From the NCBI GenBank assembly GCA_026399015.1, contig JAPLRS010000002.1, positions 1 through 60,738 on the forward strand: a stretch of DNA of 60,738 nt, read 5' to 3'. Under the pieces are notes generated by a model. It made no database searches. It saw only the letters and a program-made list of their open reading frames with translations, and was not told the origin of the DNA. This DNA comes from Methylococcales bacterium (GTDB lineage Bacteria; Pseudomonadota; Gammaproteobacteria; Methylococcales; Methylomonadaceae). This document shows, in pieces, positions 30,663 to 39,121 of the stretch. Numbering within the stretch: the stretch's first letter is position 1; every line of letters starts with the position of its first letter. The position numbers and the translations under genes are program-made.

Positions 30663-32382
30663 GGCGCTTTTCTGTAAATTGTTGCTCAACAGCCTTAACC
30701 TGAGCATCCGAAATATTAAAATGGGTTAAAGAGGACAATTGCTCGGGTAAAATTGCCAACACCTTGCCAATATTTTCAATAAACAAGGTTTGCTTAACTG
30801 TGTGCAATTGTTGTTGTTTTAAATCGTTTTCTACCCTGTGCATATAACTACCCATAGCACTTTCGGTTAATAAAGTTGTCATGGTTAACATTGCAGGCGC
30901 AAAAACTAAATCATGCACCCCAATACCGCCCATGTGTAAAGTTAACGCAATAGCGGTGGCATCCGCAGTCACCCGAGTTGCGCGTAAACTATTTAAAAGT
31001 AGGGGTTGTTCCTCAAGTTTATGATACAAACGCTGAGCAGTTTTCTCAACATCCTGCTGAAAAGCCAAATGATAACTTAATGCTGCTTGCGTAAAAGCCT
31101 GTAACAAATCTTGCCGCTGACGTCTTAATAAACCACTCACCTCTTTCCACCACAAACGCTGCTGTTCTGATTCAGCTTTATCCATCAATTGGTCCATCAA
31201 CTGTATTAGCGTATGTTCAGCAATTTGATTTAATAACACTAACTCTTGGCTACTATCCGCAATATGTAAGCGCTTTTGACCCAAGTTCATAATCTTACGA
31301 ATAGGCCAAGTTAACACCTTACGCGCGCCCGTTAAAAAACCAGCTAGCCCAGGAATTTCTAGCAAAGTTAACAACTCAGCCAAGGCATGTTGAAAAGTTT
31401 CGTAATGATGCGGGTGATTTAAATAATCGCGCTGATAATTTTGCAAAGCTTGCTCAATAGCTACTGCAACCATCTTTTGCCACTCAGCAGCGGCCTGATG
31501 CTCTGAAATAATAGGCTCTAACCACTCTTGCCAATAGGTCTGAACTAATTCTTGCTCATAGCGTCCTTGTTTTTTGCGATCAACCTGAGAAATAAGCTTT
31601 TTAAGCACATCTCTATGCGCATTTGGCCAAAGCGGTAAACCAATATTTTTTTGATAATAAAGTGGCACGACTGTCGGAAAGCTATCTTTTCTAACTAAGG
31701 ACCATTTTTCTTTTAATGATTCCAACAATAAGTCTTCTGAGCCTTCACTTAGTTTATTTAAACAAATGATAGTCGGCTGATGCAGTGCCTCTAGTACTGA
31801 CATCATGTCCCAAACTGACTGGTCGGCATACTTCTCTTTACTAACAACCAAAACAATAACATCGGCTAAAGCAATCGCTCTAAGCACACCTTCTCTGTAA
31901 ACAGAAGAATCGATAGAATCGAAGTCTGGCGTATCCCACAACACTGCTGACGGTAAGAACGCTGATTTTGAATCGACTTGGCTAACAGAGTAACAATCGT
32001 GCCTATCTCGCGGCAACATATCTTGAGACATACGTTGAAATCGACCGAAATAGCGTTGCAAGCCTTCACACTCAGCAAGATTATCGCGTTGTGCATAGCC
32101 TTGTGGATGAATAGTATGCCCAGCAAGTGGACTCACATTTGCCAAATTAGAATCTAGCAGTACATTGACTATAGAACTTTTCCCAGCTTGGGTGGGTCCT
32201 ACTACAGAAATCTGCAAGGGCTGAGAACTTGTAGCCTTAATGTACTGGCCTCTACGAATAAAGGCCTCTGTTAAAACCAGCTGATCAATGCGTTGCTGAT
32301 AACTTATTTTGTCAACATCATACTCACGTTGACTTAGAATAGTTTGATAACGTTGATTTAGTAATTGAATAAATTCCAGCAT
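30634..32382 (-). CDS. Large membrane-associated GTPase (first of pair)
   Basis: The 582-residue protein opens with a helical stretch, then a G domain with G1 VVGPTQAGKSSIVNVLL, a switch near SPLAGHTIHPQGYA, G3 DTPDFDSIDSS and G4 CLNKLSE. Downstream are long amphipathic helices (AAAEWQKMVAVAIEQALQNYQRD...). A weakly hydrophobic segment near the C-terminus (ATAIALTLHMGGIGVHDLVFAPAMLTMTTLL) could insert in the membrane. Both proteins of the pair share the motif (D)TPDFDS/(D)MPDFDS, suggesting duplication. Such pairs recall two-component bacterial dynamins, but no family name is certain. Confidence 0.75.
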   Translation of the reverse strand: MLEFIQLLNQRYQTILSQREYDVDKISYQQRIDQLVLTEAFIRRGQYIKATSSQPLQISVVGPTQAGKSSIVNVLLDSNLANVSPLAGHTIHPQGYAQRDNLAECEGLQRYFGRFQRMSQDMLPRDRHDCYSVSQVDSKSAFLPSAVLWDTPDFDSIDSSVYREGVLRAIALADVIVLVVSKEKYADQSVWDMMSVLEALHQPTIICLNKLSEGSEDLLLESLKEKWSLVRKDSFPTVVPLYYQKNIGLPLWPNAHRDVLKKLISQVDRKKQGRYEQELVQTYWQEWLEPIISEHQAAAEWQKMVAVAIEQALQNYQRDYLNHPHHYETFQHALAELLTLLEIPGLAGFLTGARKVLTWPIRKIMNLGQKRLHIADSSQELVLLNQIAEHTLIQLMDQLMDKAESEQQRLWWKEVSGLLRRQRQDLLQAFTQAALSYHLAFQQDVEKTAQRLYHKLEEQPLLLNSLRATRVTADATAIALTLHMGGIGVHDLVFAPAMLTMTTLLTESAMGSYMHRVENDLKQQQLHTVKQTLFIENIGKVLAILPEQLSSLTHFNISDAQVKAVEQQFTEKRHGLRLLRFS

Positions 32383-32489
32383 TTAAACTTTGCTCAAGGT
32401 TATAATGTCCGACCATTTTACTTTGTTTGATGATCTGGTGTTATAAATACCATAACATGAATCCATACCTAACTTCGAGGTTAACTTAA

Positions 32490-32924
32490 ATGAAGAAATT
32501 ACCTGCTCTACTTCTAATCCTTAGTTGCACTACTCTTATCGCTTGCGGTAAAGGCCAAGAAATAAACGGCCACAATACTTCTACTGCCTACAGATCTGTA
32601 AAAGGCCTTAAAAATCGTCTACCTGTAGAAAAGAGAATTGAATTCGAAGTTGCATTTTGGACTATCAGAGATCTTAAAAAAGATGATAAAGAATTTCTAA
32701 ATGCAGTTGATGGAAAAACACCTGAACAAATCATTGAAGCTGGCCAACAAATCTATCAAGAACGCAAAGCATCTGGGTTTAAAGATTATGAAACCTATAA
32801 CAGCTGGCAAGATATGATTTCAAAATTTGGCAAAGAAAGATCAGACCAAGAAAATAAAATAAATAAAAGTAAAGCGGATCCAAACGCAAACAAACCAAAC
32901 GATTCAGTACTATACAAATTATAA
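32490..32924 (+). CDS. Lipoprotein, DUF6694-like
   Basis: The 144-residue protein has a lipoprotein signal: MKKLPALLLILSCTTLIACGKG with lipobox LIAC. The mature part has LKNRLPVEKRIEFEVAFWTIRDLKKDDKEFLNAVDGKTPEQII, a pattern I associate with the DUF6694 lipoproteins of proteobacteria. No function is known. The C-terminus is hydrophilic (SKADPNANKPNDS). It is divergent from the GTPase pair and converges with the DUF2959 gene, with only 4 bp between stops. Confidence 0.75.
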   Translation: MKKLPALLLILSCTTLIACGKGQEINGHNTSTAYRSVKGLKNRLPVEKRIEFEVAFWTIRDLKKDDKEFLNAVDGKTPEQIIEAGQQIYQERKASGFKDYETYNSWQDMISKFGKERSDQENKINKSKADPNANKPNDSVLYKL

Positions 32925-32928
32925 GTAC

Positions 32929-33603
32929 CTAACGAAGAGGCAAGGCTTTTTGCTCAACCAAGGTTGAGAAAAATTGGTTTGCCTCTTCGATTGTTTGTTC
33001 CATCGCAAAAATCAATTGCGAAATATCCACGCTCATTTCAATAAATTCGTGTTGTAAGGCCGCAATCGCGCGTGAATTAAGATTGTGCTTTAGATACAAC
33101 ACCTGATCTTTAAACGCCGCTAATACCGGTTGCATTTTACCTTCAGCTTTCTGCATCGCCTTTATTAAACGCGCATAATTTTGTTTAGCCGCCTTTAATT
33201 GCTGTTTACTGCTATTACGCAAAGTACGATTGCTATACTGACCTAATTCATTTTCCCATTCCGCAAATAAAGCATCGCTCACTTCTTGAATAGCTTTAAT
33301 TCTGTTACTAACGGCTTCTGATCTTGAACAACAAAATTGATATTGGCGATTTAACAAATGATATCGATGTTCTAGGGTTGACTCATTAACCGTAATTAAA
33401 TGCTTAAAACGCTCTAAAGTATCTTCAAACTCTTCTTTAGTATCTTGTAAACTTTTACACGCCTGCCCTACTTGATGTACCACAATCTCGCGTTTATGTT
33501 CACCAATAGACTCTCGGGTACTGTAATAAACCTTTCTGATACTTTTAGAAAAATACCGCGTAATTAAACTAAGCGTATAAGAACCAAGATTGAACTGTGA
33601 CAT
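32929..33603 (-). CDS. DUF2959 coiled-coil protein
   Basis: The 224-residue protein matches DUF2959. Its blocks are YYSTRESIGEHKREIVVHQVGQACKSLQDTKEEFEDTLERFK, LEHRYHLLNRQYQFCCSRSEAVSNRIKAIQEVSDALFAEWENELGQYSNRTLRNSSKQQL, and AEGKMQPVLAAFKDQVLYLKHNLNSRAIAALQ. Many family members carry a lipoprotein signal; this one has none, so it is probably cytosolic. It is almost wholly helical. Its biochemical role is unknown. It converges with the lipoprotein gene and is divergent from pabB. Confidence 0.88.
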   Translation of the reverse strand: MSQFNLGSYTLSLITRYFSKSIRKVYYSTRESIGEHKREIVVHQVGQACKSLQDTKEEFEDTLERFKHLITVNESTLEHRYHLLNRQYQFCCSRSEAVSNRIKAIQEVSDALFAEWENELGQYSNRTLRNSSKQQLKAAKQNYARLIKAMQKAEGKMQPVLAAFKDQVLYLKHNLNSRAIAALQHEFIEMSVDISQLIFAMEQTIEEANQFFSTLVEQKALPLR

Positions 33604-33777
33604 AACTAAATCTTAAAATTAAGGGGCTAAACAAATAAAAAAATTGTTGGTCTTTATTATAAATTAATTACGCTCCAGAAACTTAAGTCATCCTAACGAT
33701 ACTGATACATTGACCCTATGAAGCGTTTATGATTAGATGCTACTTGGATTTATGATTTTCAATAATACTGCGTCTTA

Positions 33778-35145
33778 ATGTCACCAAAAAATAATACTTT
33801 TTTATTACCTTACTTCACTAATAGCTCGGCCTTATTTTCTGCAATAGCAGAACAACCTTGGTCCGTATTCTTAGACAGCGGCTTCCCAAACAGTCAACAA
33901 GGTCGCTACGACATCATAAGCGCTAACCCTATTTGCACCTTGGTAACCCAAGGCGATATCACGACTATTACGCGTAAAAATATCACGACAGAATCAACGC
34001 TAGATCCATTTGATTTGGTTAAAGCCGAATTACTACCTAGCGCAACAGCACAAAATCTGCCTTTTAATGGCGGGGCTATCGGCTACTTTTCTTATGACTT
34101 GGCCAGAAGATTAGAAAAACTCCCTGTTATAGCAACTGATGCAGAACAAATCGCTGATATGGCAATTGGCATCTACACTTGGGCAGTTATAGTTGATCAT
34201 CACCAACAACAAAGTTATTTAGTTGGATTTGCTGAAAGCGACGCGGTATGGCAATCTTTAATCACGCAATTTAGTGTATTGCCCACTTCAGAATCAACAC
34301 CCCCTTTTAAAGTAGCCGGCGCTATTAAATCCAACATGGATGAGCACGCCTATGCCGACGCTTTTAAGAAAATAAAACAATATCTTAAAGAAGGCGATTG
34401 CTATCAGGTTAACCTTGCACAACGCTTTATCGCAGACTGTACTGGCTCACCTTGGACCGCGTATTTAAAACTCAGAGAGCTTAACGCCGCACCTTTTAGT
34501 GGCTATTTAAACTTACCTGATGCACAAGTATTAAGCTCATCACCAGAGCGCTTTTTAAAAGTAACGCAAGGCCTAGTTGAAACTAAACCCATTAAAGGCA
34601 CCCGTCCTAGAAAACAAAATGTGACCGAAGACGCCCAACAAATACAGTCTTTACAAAACAGCCATAAAGATAAATCTGAAAACTTAATGATTGTGGATTT
34701 ACTGCGTAATGACATTGGCAAAACCTGCAAAAAAGGCTCTGTTAAAGTGCCGTTAATTTTTAATGTAGAAAGTTATGCCACAGTCCATCATTTAGTCAGC
34801 ACGATTACAGGCGAGTTAGATGATAATCAACATGCCTTAGACTTATTAAAAACCTGCTTTCCGGGTGGTTCAATTACTGGTGCCCCGAAGATTCGCTCGA
34901 TGGAAATCATTGAAGAACTAGAGCCCAACCGCCGCGGTGTTTACTGTGGAGCCATTGGTTATATTGGTTTTAATGGCAATATGGACACCAACATTGCCAT
35001 ACGTACCCTAGTGCATTCTAATAACACCATTCGGTTTTGGGCCGGTGGCGGCATTGTTAATGATTCTGATGTGGCGGATGAATATCAAGAAAGTTTTGAT
35101 AAAGCCAAAGCCTTACTGGATTTACTGAAAGAATTTTCTGAGTAA
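33778..35145 (+). CDS. pabB: Aminodeoxychorismate synthase component I
   Basis: The 455-residue enzyme makes 4-amino-4-deoxychorismate, the precursor of p-aminobenzoate for folate and, in C1 bacteria, tetrahydromethanopterin. The chorismate-binding domain has ADAFKKIKQYLKEGDCYQVNLAQRF, then SSSPERFLKVTQGLVETKPIKGTRPR. The Lys in PIKGT marks PabB; anthranilate synthases have Ala there. Later come MIVDLLRNDIGKTC and FPGGSITGAPKIRSMEIIEELEPNRRG. The gene is 6 bp from the kinase gene, and that pairing points to cofactor synthesis for the H4MPT pathway. Confidence 0.95.
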   Translation: MSPKNNTFLLPYFTNSSALFSAIAEQPWSVFLDSGFPNSQQGRYDIISANPICTLVTQGDITTITRKNITTESTLDPFDLVKAELLPSATAQNLPFNGGAIGYFSYDLARRLEKLPVIATDAEQIADMAIGIYTWAVIVDHHQQQSYLVGFAESDAVWQSLITQFSVLPTSESTPPFKVAGAIKSNMDEHAYADAFKKIKQYLKEGDCYQVNLAQRFIADCTGSPWTAYLKLRELNAAPFSGYLNLPDAQVLSSSPERFLKVTQGLVETKPIKGTRPRKQNVTEDAQQIQSLQNSHKDKSENLMIVDLLRNDIGKTCKKGSVKVPLIFNVESYATVHHLVSTITGELDDNQHALDLLKTCFPGGSITGAPKIRSMEIIEELEPNRRGVYCGAIGYIGFNGNMDTNIAIRTLVHSNNTIRFWAGGGIVNDSDVADEYQESFDKAKALLDLLKEFSE

Positions 35146-35151
35146 TTAGTA

Positions 35152-35721
35152 ATGCGGGTTATTAAATTGGGTGGCAGTTTAACCCAAGCCAACACACTAC
35201 TAAAGTGTCTGGATAAAATAGATACAAACTACACCTCGCAAAAAATAGTTATTGTGCCCGGTGGCGGAGCATTTGCCGATCAAGTTAGAACCGCACAAAG
35301 CCATTGGCTATTTGATGATTCAACCGCCCATAAAATGGCTATTTTAGCCATGCAACAAATGGCTATACTAATACAGGGTTTAAAAAGCCATTGGTCATTA
35401 GCAGAATCAACGACTAGTATTACCGAGCAGTTTAAAACGCATAATGTGTTGATCTGGTCTCCCTCGATTCACGAATTAGAAACCAATGATATCCCAGAAT
35501 CTTGGGATATTACCTCTGATAGCTTAGCCGCTTGGTTAGCTAATAAACTCTCCGCTAAACAACTTACTCTGGTTAAATCGGCAAGTATTGATCAAAACCT
35601 AAGTTTACAAGAACTCAGCCTAGTAGGTGTTATTGATAAGAGTTTCTGTGAGTTTGTTGCGGAAAGTGAATTTAAGATTGATGTTGTTAATCAAGCAGAT
35701 TTTAAGGTTAATTTCAGATAA
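35152..35721 (+). CDS. Amino-acid-kinase-fold protein of the MfnE/Orf17 type
   Basis: The 189-residue protein has the amino acid kinase fold: VIKLGGSLT (phosphate loop), IVIVPGGGAFADQVRTAQ, AHKMAILAMQQMAIL, and SWDITSDSLAAWLANKL (nucleotide loop). These match the MfnE-like kinases of methanofuran synthesis and the Orf17 protein found with H4MPT-pathway genes in methylotrophs. It would phosphorylate a furan-methanol or related cofactor intermediate, though the exact substrate is inferred. It follows pabB in one operon. At 189 residues it is slightly shorter than archaeal MfnE. Confidence 0.8.
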   Translation: MRVIKLGGSLTQANTLLKCLDKIDTNYTSQKIVIVPGGGAFADQVRTAQSHWLFDDSTAHKMAILAMQQMAILIQGLKSHWSLAESTTSITEQFKTHNVLIWSPSIHELETNDIPESWDITSDSLAAWLANKLSAKQLTLVKSASIDQNLSLQELSLVGVIDKSFCEFVAESEFKIDVVNQADFKVNFR

Positions 35722-35820
35722 CCGGAAAAAAAACTTTTAGTACCAACGCAAAAAACACCACCGAAAATTATACCGCGCATCAACTTAACTAATTTAAATT
35801 CACCGTCATGTTCAATTAAC

Positions 35821-35907
35821 TTAAGAAAGCAACAAATCAACTTCTACATCAGGCTCAAGATGACCGACTAAAGCGTCATCATCAGCAATGGCGATTATAT
35901 TTAACAT
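35821..35907 (-). pseudogene. N-terminal remnant of a metallophosphoesterase-like gene
   Basis: Twenty-eight codons from the ATG at 35907 read MLNIIAIADDDALVGHLEPD followed by VEVDLLLS and a stop. This is the start of a metallophosphoesterase of the type that continues with SCGDL; the rest is missing. The frame stops exactly before the expected metal-binding cysteine/Gly-Asp block. It is probably the leftover of a deletion between the kinase gene and the phosphatase gene. Confidence 0.5.
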
Positions 35908-35921
35908 AGCCTCATACTACT

Positions 35922-36875
35922 CTACTCAGATACTGATACAAATCTAAAGCCAGTATTAGTAAGCACCTGCTCTCCCTCCCAGCGATAGGCAACGAGGGGA
36001 CCGCCTCTGCCGGCACTATAATCAACGCATGCGATATTACTCATAAAAGGTTTAGGTGGAATGGTTTGCCAATAATGCCCAACAAATACTGGGACACCCG
36101 TATATTTTTTTACCCTTGGATCAATCTGGGTAATAGGCTCATCAGGTATATCTTCTCTTGATTTTTCGGTTATTAAAGCCTCTTCTCTATAAGTACCATA
36201 AGACTCTTTAGCCCACCACGGCATTCTGACGTGATGGCGTGTTTTTGTATGCGCATCTTCAAAACTGTGTCCCTCAGGTAACTTAATTTCTATACCCTTA
36301 CATAACGCTTCAAGCGCCTCATACTCTGGACTTCCTTTTTTACTCGCTTTTACAATCAACTCATCCGTTAGCGTGTTATCGTCATTTAAATAAGGTTTGA
36401 GTGTGGCTTGATAGTCTTCAATCCAAGAAGCATGAATAACACGAATACCCTCTGGTAATTCCAGCCAAAGAGGCAATGTTTTAAACCAAGCAACAAATTC
36501 ATAATGTAACGTAGAGTACTCCCCCACTTCATCAAGAAAGTTTTCATGTTGCTTGCTATTATTTTCGTTGTGCGGTCTTAAAAACTCACTTGGCTCTTCA
36601 GGATTAGGGGTTAACCAAGCAGTCGCATTAAACTCATGATTACCCATAATGCAAAATGCTTTACCCGCCTCAACCATCGACCTTACTAACTTTACTACCT
36701 TAATATGAGATATATCTGCACCGAAATTTTTATTATCAATCAAGTCACCCACAAAAATAGCTTTGTGAGTGCTTTGTTGCCAAACCCCATTAATTTCAGA
36801 ATAACCCAGATGGTCTAATAGACTCACTAATTTGTCATACTGCCCGTGTACATCGCCGATAATGTCGTAGTTCAT
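35922..36875 (-). CDS. PPP-type metallophosphatase
   Basis: The 317-residue enzyme has the PPP/PrpE-like signature set: IIGDVHGQYDKLVSLL, AIFVGDLIDNKNFGAD, CIMGNHEFNATAWLTP, a His in VIHASWIEDY and GVPVFVGHYWQTIPPKPF. It should bind two metal ions and remove phosphate from proteins or small molecules. The size and the tail, IACVDYSAGRGGPLVAYRW, resemble bis(5'-nucleosyl)-tetraphosphatase/serine-threonine phosphatase relatives. The substrate is not evident. It stands alone on the minus strand. Confidence 0.85.
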   Translation of the reverse strand: MNYDIIGDVHGQYDKLVSLLDHLGYSEINGVWQQSTHKAIFVGDLIDNKNFGADISHIKVVKLVRSMVEAGKAFCIMGNHEFNATAWLTPNPEEPSEFLRPHNENNSKQHENFLDEVGEYSTLHYEFVAWFKTLPLWLELPEGIRVIHASWIEDYQATLKPYLNDDNTLTDELIVKASKKGSPEYEALEALCKGIEIKLPEGHSFEDAHTKTRHHVRMPWWAKESYGTYREEALITEKSREDIPDEPITQIDPRVKKYTGVPVFVGHYWQTIPPKPFMSNIACVDYSAGRGGPLVAYRWEGEQVLTNTGFRFVSVSE

Positions 36876-37047
36876 AAAATTATTACCGTTAGTTTTTACA
36901 ATTAAAATTTATGAAAGAGTGCTAATCAAAGCCAAGCATTCTTTTACAGGATTATACTCATCGATTCATTAAACGCAAAAAAATTATAATTATTGTGGTT
37001 AATAGCTATCAACATTTAATCCCTTACTATCTCTAAAACGCACAACG

Positions 37048-37407
37048 CTAAGATTTTCTGGTTGCTTCAACAAGTTGATTTAACAGTACCACCAGACGAT
37101 CATGCATTTCGATAGTCTTTTTAGTGATTTCAGCATCATCCATATCATTTAAATCCATCACTGTTTCATCATCTTCATAAGGTACTTCTTCCCAATTGTC
37201 GTAGTCCATGTCTTCTAATTCTTCTACATCAAAATATAAGACTATTTTTTTACCATCTTCGATGAAAACAGTTTCTTGTACTTCGACCATTTCGTATAGT
37301 TCGTTAGAAACCGGTCCAATGAATCTATGAGATCTATTAGGGTTACATTTTCTTAATTTGTATATTATTCTTGAATCTACGACAGTACCATTTTCTTGTG
37401 TTGTCAT
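37048..37407 (-). CDS. Acidic hypothetical protein
   Basis: The 119-residue protein is very acidic in its second half (YFDVEELEDMDYDNWEEVPYEDDETVMDLNDMDDAEI) and ends with a helix (TIEMHDRLVVLLNQLVEATRKS). No domain is recognised. AAGGGGG-type ribosome site lies upstream of the ATG. An acidic, mainly helical protein could mimic nucleic acid or act as a chaperone-like binder, but nothing supports a specific role. It is isolated, with a long non-coding stretch upstream. Confidence 0.5.
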   Translation of the reverse strand: MTTQENGTVVDSRIIYKLRKCNPNRSHRFIGPVSNELYEMVEVQETVFIEDGKKIVLYFDVEELEDMDYDNWEEVPYEDDETVMDLNDMDDAEITKKTIEMHDRLVVLLNQLVEATRKS

Positions 37408-38178
37408 TATTTACCCCCTTTTGGCTAACGATAATATTATCTAACTCCCCTGCGACAGTTTGTGACGTTTAAATACTGTATTGATAAATTTCATGGAATT
37501 TAGCGTAAGCCAAATGGATGACAAAATAAAACCCTATACTTTTCAGCATGATAAGTCGACACGAAACATCGATTATAAAAAATTACCCGCGGTTAGCTTA
37601 CGCGACGCACGGCTGAAGCCTCCAATATAAATATCAGAAACGCGATTCACCATTACCCTACGCAATAAACTAATCTAAAGCATCAATCCGCGGTTGCCAA
37701 AAGTTTTTCGCGGATCGGAGAACTCCAATAATTTTTTAGCGCGCGCGACCCGCGTATCCAAGGCCTCAATCCGCGTCTAAGATATTAAATACTCTAATGC
37801 GTAAAATAATTCGCCTACTGCATGTCGAATTGGTGTATGCTCTAGCCCATACGCGGATTGTTATTTTTTCTTCGTGTTCTTTTGAGTTTGCATTCGCGTT
37901 TCGCGCGCGCCAACCGCGGGTTTAACCTACTATCCGCGGCTCGCAGTTGCTATAATCGAAAACAAACTTCCTATCGGCGAAATTAATCGCATACCTCCCT
38001 CTCGCATAAGCCATTGGCGAGAAACGCACGGCACTTCATTTCCAACTAAGCCTTATGCCTGTAGAAAATAGGCTTTACTGTTTCTACAACGCTTAAGTTT
38101 TCGCATGACTGCAACCACGGTTTTAATAGTTGATTTGTGTTTGCTGTAATGCCTATTTATCCAACGCAAGGTATAGAC
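37408..38178. other. Non-coding stretch with clustered CGCG motifs
   Basis: No credible gene lies in these 770 bases. Between 37587 and 37939 there are 13 separate CGCG clusters, four of them CCGCGG (37587, 37688, 37914, 37934). CAATCCGCG occurs at 37684 and 37767, and its complement at 37852. The surrounding DNA is A/T-rich, so this is far from average composition. GCGTAAGC (37503) and GCTTACGC (37596) form a distant inverted repeat. An imperfect hairpin (AAGCCTTAT...ATAGGCTT) lies near 38048-38075. Function unknown. Confidence 0.6.
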
Positions 38179-38793
38179 ATGAGAAAGACTAAAGTTGTCT
38201 TAGATTTTGTTAAATATTTAGTGGCGATAAAGGTTGAGTTTTATTTAAACGTGATAGCCAAGTTAACGGCAAATGTTTATTTTCAAACATCAGATGTACC
38301 TTTATCGAGTTTAGTAACAGCAGTGGCTAATATTCAAGCAGCAATGATAGCCGCTGAAGACGGGGGTTACACCGCCAAATCGCATCTTAAAGATGTCGTT
38401 AAAGCAGCGGATGAGTTATTCATCAGAGAAGCGCGTTATATAGACAGAGTATCAAATGGTGATGAAACCATGATTTTAAGCAGTGGTTTTCATGCTTCTA
38501 AACATCCGGTACCGTTTAATAAACCACCTATTGCAGCTACAGATGGTGAACATTTAGGATCAGTTAAATTAGTCGCTAAGCAGGATCCGCATGGTCGGGC
38601 CTGTATTTGGCAGATGTATAAAGGCTCTATAGTGCCAGAAGATGCCGTGTGGATGACTATTGCGACCACTACTTCTGCAACCTATATCCATGAGGGGTTA
38701 ATATCCGCTCAATATTATTTTTTTAGAATGGCAATTGTCACACCCGAAGGTACAACTGATTTTTGTGACCCGATTAAAAAGTTGGTTGTTTAA
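38179..38793 (+). CDS. Fibronectin type III-like protein
   Basis: The ATG at 38179 (MRKTKVVLDFVKYLVAIKVEF) is preferred because AAGG is 8 bases upstream; the ATG at 38137 has no ribosome site. The 204-residue protein has an N-terminal helical region (LSSLVTAVANIQAAMIAAEDGGYTAKSHLKDVVKAADELFIREARYIDRVSNGDETMILSSGF). A fibronectin type III-like beta domain follows, with CIWQMYKGSIVPEDAVWMTIATTTSATYIHEGL and YYFFRMAIVTPEGTTDFCDPI. I have seen this two-part layout in proteins of several phyla; the function is unknown. It is isolated after the CGCG-rich stretch. Confidence 0.6.
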   Translation: MRKTKVVLDFVKYLVAIKVEFYLNVIAKLTANVYFQTSDVPLSSLVTAVANIQAAMIAAEDGGYTAKSHLKDVVKAADELFIREARYIDRVSNGDETMILSSGFHASKHPVPFNKPPIAATDGEHLGSVKLVAKQDPHGRACIWQMYKGSIVPEDAVWMTIATTTSATYIHEGLISAQYYFFRMAIVTPEGTTDFCDPIKKLVV

Positions 38794-38848
38794 TATTTTT
38801 TAAAAAAATTGTTAATGAGTGTGCAATGGTAGTTGTGCACTCACTCGC

Positions 38849-39121
38849 TTAACGAATATCAAACCCTGTATAAGCCTCATCAACCGCCAAATCTTCGCGT
38901 TCCACTTGATCCACTCTTGCAGTAATCGGGCCTTTATGTGCCCATGCAATCATTTTATCCAGTAGATCTGCTTCAGCCTCAGCAACAATCTCTACTCGAC
39001 CATCTTCTAGATTTCTTACATAACCATTAACGCCGAGTTGCTTGGCTTTTCTATGCGTAAACATTCTAAAGTAAACGCCTTGCACCCGACCAGAAACTAA
39101 TAATTTAACGCGTCGCAACAT
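38849..39121 (-). CDS. acyP: Acylphosphatase
   Basis: The 90-residue enzyme hydrolyses acyl phosphates. The active site appears as LLVSGRVQGVYFRMFTHRKAKQLGVNGYVRNLEDGRVEIVAEA. The phosphate-binding loop Arg is in VQGVYFR and the catalytic Asn in YVRNLEDG. The length is standard. It overlaps the end of rlmKL by 17 bp and is probably translated from the same message. Confidence 0.95.
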   Translation of the reverse strand: MLRRVKLLVSGRVQGVYFRMFTHRKAKQLGVNGYVRNLEDGRVEIVAEAEADLLDKMIAWAHKGPITARVDQVEREDLAVDEAYTGFDIR

